A DNA stretch of 63,708 bases from NCBI GenBank assembly GCA_023249405.1, contig JAHFCR010000008.1, forward strand, positions 13,295 to 77,002, in the 5' to 3' direction. A program made the position numbers and the translations under genes. Shown here piece after piece: positions 57,990-63,708 of the stretch. This stretch comes from Peptococcaceae bacterium (GTDB taxonomy: Bacteria > Bacillota > DSM-12270 > Thermacetogeniales > Thermacetogeniaceae). Position 1 is the first letter of the stretch; every line of letters begins with the position of its first letter. A model generated the notes under the pieces. That model did not search any database. It was not told the DNA's origin and was given only the letters and a program-made list of their open reading frames with translations.

Positions 57990-58655
57990 CTACGCTGGCG
58001 GTTTTTCTCCACAGATCGCCAGGCTGACGATCGACTTGATCACAGTGAACCCCTCCAGCCCGGCCTGCCCGAGTATCTCCTCGATCTCCCGCAGGGTATA
58101 GGCCGTTCCCAGGGATACCAACAGGCCGTCCCGCATCTCCCTCGGCCTGGCCATCAGATACAGCAGGCACCGCACCGCCGGATTGATATCCCGCCGCAGG
58201 TCGCTGATGAAATACCGTCCTCCCGGTTTCAGAACGCGGCGGATCTCCTGGAATACCCGTACCGGCTCCGTCCACTCGTGCAGTGACCCGTTGGAAAACA
58301 CTCCCTCGAAGCTATCGCGTTCAAAAGGCATCTGTAGGGAGTTTCCCTGCACGTACCGGGCACGGTCGCCCAGCCCGTACTCCGTAGCGTTCTTCTCGGC
58401 CACCTGAATCATCGCCTGGCCGATCTCCAGGGCCACCAGGCTGGTCTCCTGAGTCTGCCGCAGCCATTCCAGGCCGAGGTAGCCGGGACCGGGGCCGATC
58501 TCCAGAGCCAGCCCCCTGTTGATGCCGGACTTGATGACCTGGGCGAATGGAACCCGTCCATGATCCCGAAGCTCCCGCATCATGCTGTCGTATGCCTGAA
58601 CGTCGAGTTCATCCTCGATCTCCTGGTCAGTTTCTACCGCTCTCGGTCTGATCAC
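57990..58655 (-). CDS. class I SAM-dependent methyltransferase
   Basis: A 221-residue methyltransferase with motif I ALEIGPGPGYLGLEWL, acidic LVALEIG, post-motif ARYVQGNSLQMPF and motif III LKPGGRYFISDL. The C-terminal part has a helical insert. Substrate unknown. The GTG start at 58655 follows GGAGGGGCCGGCT. Ends in TAG (57992-57990). It is just upstream of the SLOG gene on the same strand. Confidence 0.85.
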   Translation of the reverse strand: MIRPRAVETDQEIEDELDVQAYDSMMRELRDHGRVPFAQVIKSGINRGLALEIGPGPGYLGLEWLRQTQETSLVALEIGQAMIQVAEKNATEYGLGDRARYVQGNSLQMPFERDSFEGVFSNGSLHEWTEPVRVFQEIRRVLKPGGRYFISDLRRDINPAVRCLLYLMARPREMRDGLLVSLGTAYTLREIEEILGQAGLEGFTVIKSIVSLAICGEKPPA

Positions 58656-58870
58656 AGCCGGCCCCTCCGTCTTCTTAATCCCCGGTCAGCCTGCTGCAAG
58701 TCCTGCCGCCGGCCCCTTGGGGGAGTTTACCTAACAAGTTCCACACTGAGGCGACAACTCCCTGCCGTCAGCAAGTCAACAGGAGCAAAGGGCATGCATG
58801 CGGGTTCATATATCGGCGCCGGATGATCAATCCGGCCGCTGTTCAGCATCCTATTTGCCACTGGTCAAGC

Positions 58871-60034
58871 CTAAGACTTCTGCCGGTGCAGCAGCCTGCC
58901 GATGCCGGTGTATCGCAGTTCGATGGCGCCCTCCGGGCAGAGTTCCTGGCAGCAGAAGCACCTGATACAAGCATCCATATTCCAGCGGGGCATGGGTTTG
59001 CCGCTGTGGTCTATAAAGCTGATCACCTGCGGCTTCACGGGACAGACCTCGGCGCACCGGCGGCACCCGATGCATTTATCCGGGCGCACGGTCGGTCTGG
59101 GAACCATGGCGCCTCTCAGCAGAGGCATCATTGAGTCGGTGATCCGGTTTGAGGATGTGGAGCTTCTCACCAGCTTGAAGTGGGCGGCTTTCAGATGCTC
59201 GACACTCTCGCCGAGCACCTCTATCTCCTCGGGCAGCACCGCTCCCCATCCATTGTCATATGCCACCTTCAGAGCAGGCACTTCCAGCGGGTTGTCGTAA
59301 CCGATCAATCTGGCCGCCACCGCATCCACGGCACTGGGACCAGCACCCATGATCAACGCCTGCAGTTGGTACGGGTTGCCGTTGCGCGGCCCGTTCCCAT
59401 CCATGGCGGTGATCCCGTCCAGAACGGCAAAGCTGGTGTTGACTACGGTATTCAAGTCGAGCAGCATCCGGCTGAAATTTTGGGGATCGGTCATCCTGGT
59501 ATGCCAGGCCGGTTTCTGAAGTCCCGGCACACACCCAAACTGGTTCTTGATCGCCCCCGTCATAAAGGCCAGACCATGTGTCTTGAGCTTGGGCAGAGTG
59601 ATCAGCACGTCCGCCTCGTAGGGCGCCCTGGCGATGTCCCAGGATTTGCAGAGCAGCGCCTGCTCACACTTGACGTGGACAGTTTCCTTGAAATCCTCGA
59701 ACTTGGCCCCATAGCGCCCGGCCACCGCGATCAGACCGGCCTTGTCGGCGGCCCTCCGGGAATCGCCGAAACCAGGTGAATCGCCGAAGGAGAGTTTGTC
59801 CGAATAGTCCTTGACTATGCGCAGCACCGCCTCGAAGAGGGCGTAGTGGGTGACCACCGGAGAGCCTGCCGTTTCGATGCTCAGCAGGTTGGGCTTCAGC
59901 AGCACCGAGCTGCCGGCGGGGATCAGGCGACGCAGGAATGACTCGCCCCCTAACAGTTCGAAACCGTCTCTCAACTTTTGCTCGAGCTGATCCACATCGT
60001 ATGATTCGCACCTGATCAGGGCAACACGTTCCAT
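58871..60034 (-). CDS. DUF362 protein with two 4Fe-4S clusters
   Basis: A 387-residue protein: a DUF362 domain (residues 1-300; SVLLKPNLLS, LPKLKTHGLAFMTGAIKNQFG) and a C-terminal double ferredoxin, CIGCRRCAEVCP and CIRCFCCQELCP. The family is common in anaerobes; its reaction is unknown to me, probably electron transfer or oxidative-stress related. ATG 60034 follows AAGGAGGCCGAAAC. Ends in TAG (58873-58871). Confidence 0.88.
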   Translation of the reverse strand: MERVALIRCESYDVDQLEQKLRDGFELLGGESFLRRLIPAGSSVLLKPNLLSIETAGSPVVTHYALFEAVLRIVKDYSDKLSFGDSPGFGDSRRAADKAGLIAVAGRYGAKFEDFKETVHVKCEQALLCKSWDIARAPYEADVLITLPKLKTHGLAFMTGAIKNQFGCVPGLQKPAWHTRMTDPQNFSRMLLDLNTVVNTSFAVLDGITAMDGNGPRNGNPYQLQALIMGAGPSAVDAVAARLIGYDNPLEVPALKVAYDNGWGAVLPEEIEVLGESVEHLKAAHFKLVRSSTSSNRITDSMMPLLRGAMVPRPTVRPDKCIGCRRCAEVCPVKPQVISFIDHSGKPMPRWNMDACIRCFCCQELCPEGAIELRYTGIGRLLHRQKS

Positions 60035-60284
60035 GTTTCGGCCTCCTTGTAATACTTATAATCCCCGTTTCTTCATCCTCATACTTAATTTCTAAAGCAT
60101 TGATTCTTTTTCCTGTCTCTTTTTTCCTGTCTGAGGGTAAGTGCCAGTCTCTACCGCAAGCCGTTTTGAGCAACAAAAATCAATGGCGATTGGCAATGAA
60201 ATGCCCCGGATTGCAACCCGGGGCTCCAGCGCCTTCTCGTCCACTTTGTCAGTACCAGTTTTTAAATCTATAAGCAGAAGTTTA

Positions 60285-60545
60285 TCATTTAACATAGCCG
60301 CGCTTCATTACCCATAAAGCTTCCTGCCAGATGGAAACACGGGCCGGATCGTCGCTGATCTCCCAGTTATCATCCATCCAGTACCAGGGCAACTGCCACA
60401 CGCCACCGCCAACATCCTTGATCGTCAAGTTATAACGCCGGTAATCGACGTCCAGTATCTTTACGGGATAGTCCATGAAACTACGATCACCGTGGACAGG
60501 AGCCGTCCTCCTGGCCCAACGTTCAATTAACTGCTCAGGTCTCAT
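60285..60545 (-). CDS. hypothetical protein
   Basis: About 86 residues, Trp-rich (VWQLPWYWMDDNWEISDD). It may be a small beta-rich domain: the middle reads VKILDVDYRRYNLTIKDVGGGVW. ATG 60545 lies seven bases after AAGGG. No function recognised and no operon context. Confidence 0.55.
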   Translation of the reverse strand: MRPEQLIERWARRTAPVHGDRSFMDYPVKILDVDYRRYNLTIKDVGGGVWQLPWYWMDDNWEISDDPARVSIWQEALWVMKRGYVK

Positions 60546-60800
60546 CGTCATCCCTTCTTTGTCAATGTTCCAGATTCTATTACCGTTAATGGAACGTCAT
60601 TTCCTATTAACTTTGCATATCAGAGAGCACGCCGGCATCAAATTGCCAGCAGCAAGTAAAAGAGGCGGCAGCCCTTCCTAATATTGGTATGCTGCATGAT
60701 GCTGTTTGGGACTAGGGACGAGGAGATCTGAAGGCTGCATCCGCCAAAGCAGAAAAAATAAACCCCGGGCCGAAGTCCGGGGTGATGCCCTTTGTACAGT

Positions 60801-60828
60801 AAAAAGCCCCGTTGGATGCGGGGCTTTT
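60801..60828. terminator. bidirectional hairpin with A- and T-rich flanks
   Basis: AAAAGCCCC pairs with GGGGCTTTT around GTTGGATGC. It can stop transcription in either direction, between the hypothetical gene and the tRNA fragment. Confidence 0.65.
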
Positions 60829-60835
60829 CTTTCTC

Positions 60836-60875
60836 TGGCGCGCCCGGACGGACTCGAACCGCCGACACGCGATTG
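60836..60875 (-). tRNA. 3' fragment of a tRNA (tRNA-Arg-like), not functional
   Basis: Minus-strand TCGGCGGTTCGAGTCC followed by GTCCGGGCGCGCCA looks like the T-arm, acceptor 3' strand and CCA of a tRNA, similar to tRNA-Arg genes beginning GCGCCCG. No D-arm, anticodon arm or 5' acceptor strand can be found upstream. Such fragments often mark a former integration site. Confidence 0.6.
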
Positions 60876-60941
60876 TGATGTGGCCGCCGAGGCAAAAAAA
60901 GATGATGAAACCCCACCAGATGTGGGGCCTCTTATATTAAT

Positions 60942-62492
60942 TTATGGGTTGACCCTGCCAACGAAGATCGATCTCTTGTCTTTGCCGTCGATCTGCAGGA
61001 TCACAGCGGCCTTGACCGGGTTGCCGTCCTGGCCAAAGGTGATCTTGCCGGTGACGGTCTGGAAGTCCTTGAGGTTCTGGATGGCATCCTTGATCTTGGT
61101 CGGGTCGTTGGACTGTGCGTCCTCGATACCCTTCAATACGATATTCGTCGCATCATAGGCCAGGGTCGCCAGGGCATCCGGTACGGAGCCGTAAGCTGCC
61201 TGATAGCTCTTGACCCAGTTCTGTACTAGCGGATCCGGATCATCGGAGAAGTAATGATTGGTAAAGTAACATCCATCCATGGCCGTCCAGTCGATGTCAG
61301 CGGCATCCCAGCCGTCGCCGCCCATGAACACGGCCTGGATGCCCTTCTCCCGGGCCTGCTTGCCGATCAGGCTGACCCTCTGGTAGTAGTCGGGCAGGTA
61401 GAGCACGTCCGGCTTTTCGGAGGCAATCTTGTTCAGCTCCGCCGCAAAGTCGAAGTCGGCGGCAGTATAGGCCATGGCGTCCAGGACCTGGCCACCGCCA
61501 GCAGTGAAGCCCTGGGTGAAGTAGTCTTTCAGGCCGATGGAATAAGGATTGCCCTGGTCATACAGGACGGCTGCAGTCTTGGCTTTAATGGTGCCGAGGG
61601 CGAACTTTGCGCCCATGGTACCCTGGAGCGGGTCGATGAAGCAGGCGCGGAAAGCGTAGGCCTTCCTGTAGGGGTCCATCGTGACCTTAGGATTGGTGGC
61701 GGTCGGAGATACGAAAGGCACCTTATACTGCTTAGTGACCACCGAGATCGGGATGGTGGTCACGGATGTCACAGAACCGACGATGGCAGACACCTTGTCA
61801 GCGGCGATCAGTTTGGTCGCCGCGGCGGTAGCCTGGACGGCATTGTTCTGATCATCGGCGATCACAGCCTGGATCGCATAGCCTGCCACCTGGTTGTCGT
61901 GCTCCTTCAGGGCCAGCAGGAAGCCGTTCTTGGTCGATTCGCCGAAGGTTGCCACATCACCGGTGAGCGGCCCGATGAAGCCGATTTTTACAGTGTTTGG
62001 TGATACGCTACTGCCGTTTTGTGCTGCAAATATCTGGACGTTGAGGGTCACCGGATTCCAGCCTACGTCATAGCCGAGAGCCTCGGCCACCCAGCGGGCG
62101 GGAAGCATGATGCGGCCACCGGTGATCTGCGGGACAACGTCCATGGCCGTGGGAATCCCGTTTAATGTCTCAGTAGCGCTACCGATGGTCAAGACCACGA
62201 TGTTAGAACCGCTAGTGATTGCCAGGGTCTGCTTTACGCCGTCCCAAGCTATACCGCTGTCAGGCACACCGAGGGCGTAAGCCATGTAGCGGATCGGTAC
62301 GAAGACCCGGCCGTCTGAAATAAACGGCGCTGCATCCATAGCATAATTTTGACCGTTTGACGTATAGGTCGTGTAACCAACTGTAAAAACAGCAGTATTC
62401 GCACCTGGAGGCGAGTTAGCAAATACTGAAGTAACGAAACAAAGACCTGATAATAAAACGATCATTAAGGTAATGATACATTTTCTAACCAT
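60942..62492 (-). CDS. ABC-type branched-chain amino acid-like binding protein with stalk domain
   Basis: A 516-residue secreted protein. It has a signal peptide (residues 1-25) and a copper amine oxidase-like N-terminal (stalk) domain, residues about 30-150, with APFISDGRVFVPIRYMAYALG and GGRIMLPARWVAEALGYDVGW. A LivK-type periplasmic binding domain follows (VKIGFIGPLTGDVATFGES ... KVSAIVGSVTSVTTIPIS ... TLAYDATNIVLKGIEDA). No lipobox is seen, so the stalk domain probably attaches it to the wall. ATG 62492 follows AAGGAGCAGAAAA. Its permease genes are not next to it. The ligand is unknown. Confidence 0.88.
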   Translation of the reverse strand: MVRKCIITLMIVLLSGLCFVTSVFANSPPGANTAVFTVGYTTYTSNGQNYAMDAAPFISDGRVFVPIRYMAYALGVPDSGIAWDGVKQTLAITSGSNIVVLTIGSATETLNGIPTAMDVVPQITGGRIMLPARWVAEALGYDVGWNPVTLNVQIFAAQNGSSVSPNTVKIGFIGPLTGDVATFGESTKNGFLLALKEHDNQVAGYAIQAVIADDQNNAVQATAAATKLIAADKVSAIVGSVTSVTTIPISVVTKQYKVPFVSPTATNPKVTMDPYRKAYAFRACFIDPLQGTMGAKFALGTIKAKTAAVLYDQGNPYSIGLKDYFTQGFTAGGGQVLDAMAYTAADFDFAAELNKIASEKPDVLYLPDYYQRVSLIGKQAREKGIQAVFMGGDGWDAADIDWTAMDGCYFTNHYFSDDPDPLVQNWVKSYQAAYGSVPDALATLAYDATNIVLKGIEDAQSNDPTKIKDAIQNLKDFQTVTGKITFGQDGNPVKAAVILQIDGKDKRSIFVGRVNP

Positions 62493-62709
62493 TTTTCTGC
62501 TCCTTCCTACGTGCGCCTTCAAGAAGTTTAAGCAATGAAGACCATCATCCATCTCTTTCAAGGATAATAATTGTTATTTCCCCATCCATTTCCATAATCC
62601 TCTAAAGAAATAGTTAATGCCGCAGTTTCCTTTCTAATATCTGCATTTGTTTTTAATCCGGGATGCCTTTCTTGGCAATCCCTATGTCCCAAGTTGCGGT
62701 GATGCCTGA

Positions 62710-62808
62710 TTAGGCGTTACCGGGCTGAGTAGTCACGTTATTCTTGAAGTTGAAGGCAGTGTCTACTTCGATCTCTGTCTGACCGTCCAGCATCCTTACC
62801 CAATATCT
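62710..62808 (-). pseudogene. 3' end of an interrupted gene
   Basis: A coding-like tail, KRYWVRMLDGQTEIEVDTAF then NFKNNVTTQPGNA and TAA (62712-62710), has no beginning. It stops at the junction with the insertion-sequence remnant near 62815. The parent protein is not recognised. Confidence 0.45.
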
Positions 62809-62825
62809 TTTCTGATGGCGCCGTC

Positions 62826-62969
62826 GATGAGATCTACAGGTTTTCCAGCGGTGCTCTTAGGGTGATCAACAAGGCGTGCAACCATTGCCTGATCTACGGA
62901 GCTCAAAACGGCAAATGGATCGTCGATGATCATATGGTTAAGCGGGTGGTCGAGGGAGAGTTGTCATGA
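62826..62969 (+). pseudogene. C-terminal remnant of a transposition ATPase (ExeA/TniB-like)
   Basis: An open frame of 47 codons, DEIYRFSSGALRVINKACNH, CLIYGAQNGKWIVDDHM, VKRVVEGELS, matches the C-terminus of AAA ATPases that accompany some transposases. The rest of the gene and the transposase are absent, so it is the 3' scar of an insertion sequence. Confidence 0.7.
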
Positions 62970-63002
62970 CTCTCCCGTTTACGGCCAATAATCCCGTCAA
63001 TT

Positions 63003-63045
63003 TGCGGACATCATACATTTGCTATTTCCGGACATTCTATTCCGG
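63003..63045. mobile_element. probable end of the same insertion sequence
   Basis: Just after the ATPase remnant two related blocks, CGGACATCATAC and CGGACATTCTAT, are spaced 24 bases apart. Repeated end sites of this kind flank ExeA-type insertion elements. Confidence 0.45.
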
Positions 63046-63058
63046 CAGTAACACTATA

Positions 63059-63700
63059 TTAGTATTTAAGGCCCATAAAAAATGCCAGGGAAGGTAGTAA
63101 ATCAATTCCATAATGCAAAGCCATATTTAATAAAACATTTCGATATCTGTTCCATAAGAAGCCAAATATGACACCGATAATAAAAACCGGAATTAATGTA
63201 CCCAAAATAACAGATGGTAGATTGCCAGCTTTACCCTCTACGCCTGATGCAAGTAGCATTCTTGATGGAAAGTGAAATAACGTAGATAATATAGATGAAA
63301 CGGTTATACTCAAAAACCATCCATAGCATTTTTCAATACGTGTCTGCAATATAACCCGGTAAAACAATTCTTCCGGCACGGCAGCTTGAAAGAAAGGTAA
63401 CAATATACCAACTAGAATACTCCATAATGAAGTAACCTTGAAACTATGATTCAATATCTTCCAAAGAACCGGAGTATTTATCAAAATACCGATCATAAAG
63501 AAGATAAAAATGAGAAATATATTTTTTATCATATTTTCGTTTTTAAAACCAAGCAATGTCGAGAGCCGGTATCCCATTTTCCGATAAATAAAGAGCGGAA
63601 CACTTAAAAGAAATATAAGTTTAATACAAACAACATACCAAAAGTCATCAACGAAATTTACACTGTTTAAAATCGGTAAAGGTTCATACTTTATTGCCAA
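63059..63700 (-). CDS. CPBP-family intramembrane metalloprotease (may extend past window)
   Basis: At least 213 residues with about six to eight transmembrane helices. CPBP motifs are visible: EELFYR, the FH pair in TLFHFPS, and the late His in MALHYGIDLLP. These form the glutamate/histidine active site of Rce1-like proteases. The gene is clearly AT-richer than the rest of the window and adjoins insertion-sequence debris, suggesting transfer. ATG 63700 is eight bases from the window end, so the start is not certain. Role unknown; relatives act in bacteriocin immunity or protein processing. Confidence 0.8.
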   Translation of the reverse strand: MAIKYEPLPILNSVNFVDDFWYVVCIKLIFLLSVPLFIYRKMGYRLSTLLGFKNENMIKNIFLIFIFFMIGILINTPVLWKILNHSFKVTSLWSILVGILLPFFQAAVPEELFYRVILQTRIEKCYGWFLSITVSSILSTLFHFPSRMLLASGVEGKAGNLPSVILGTLIPVFIIGVIFGFLWNRYRNVLLNMALHYGIDLLPSLAFFMGLKY

Positions 63701-63708
63701 TGAAAATA

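Noticed and set aside
60638-60916. 92-codon minus-strand frame
   Set aside because: It translates the tRNA fragment and hairpins and has no protein-like features.

Overview
This window looks like a chromosomal segment of a GC-rich anaerobic member of the Bacillota (Clostridia, Peptococcaceae-like). The basis is the bacterial split form of the pyrrolysine genes (pylSn and pylSc separate), several corrinoid methyltransferase modules of the kind that feed acetogenic or sulfate-reducing C1 metabolism, strong AGGAGG ribosome binding sites, frequent GTG and TTG starts, and a bacterial microcompartment (BMC) locus. No ribosomal RNA is present, so the exact genus cannot be fixed.

Layout. 1-7.9 kb: two divergent methyltransferase operons (corrinoid proteins, UroD-fold methyltransferases, an MtrH-like methyltransferase, a corrinoid activase of the RACo type and a double-cluster ferredoxin protein), each with a terminator-bearing leader. 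8.3-9.1 kb: a broken permease. 9.2-13.8 kb: a complete pyrrolysine cassette (pylB, pylC, pylSn, pylSc, pylD and the amber tRNA pylT). 13.9-18.9 kb: a HAD phosphatase, then an operon with a kinase-fold protein, a non-Pyl MttB-family methyltransferase, a corrinoid protein and an MtrH/AcsE-like methyltransferase. 19.5-26 kb: eutP, eutS, a KimA-like transporter, a choline-kinase-like protein, a corrinoid protein and mttB with a true in-frame amber codon (TAG at 25011-25013, aligned with the pyrrolysine of methanogen MttB). 26-31 kb: a repeat-rich gap, an SSF transporter, a PHP phosphoesterase and a DUF1638 protein. 31-48.1 kb: a roughly 17 kb ethanolamine-type BMC operon on the minus strand with TWO ethanolamine ammonia-lyases. 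48.9-52.7 kb: an XRE regulator, a PAS protein, a corrinoid protein and a PocR-AraC regulator. 53-62.5 kb: mostly unrelated genes (lipoprotein, csp, tRNA-Ser, tadA, DUF362, ABC binding protein). 62.6 kb to the end: insertion-sequence debris and an AT-richer CPBP protease gene.

How it may work together. EutB1 keeps the canonical substrate residues. EutB2 carries Ala where canonical EutB has Asp362, a residue reported to contact the substrate amino group, and Asn where it has Leu161. With Pyl-MttB, its corrinoid protein, choline-kinase-fold proteins and transporters next door, I infer that this region degrades N-methylated ethanolamines (possibly choline). The second lyase would act in a microcompartment, giving acetaldehyde plus a methylated amine. 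The amine would then be demethylated by the pyrrolysine enzyme, and the methyl group passed through corrinoid proteins to tetrahydrofolate. This is inference from context and a few residues, not a demonstrated pathway.

A recurring motif close to GTTRCTGATAGTGAT sits upstream of the methyltransferase operons, mttB, the SSF transporter and the BMC operon, suggesting one regulon. UAG is not avoided as a stop: about 15 of some 62 genes end in TAG, including pylSc and mttB itself.
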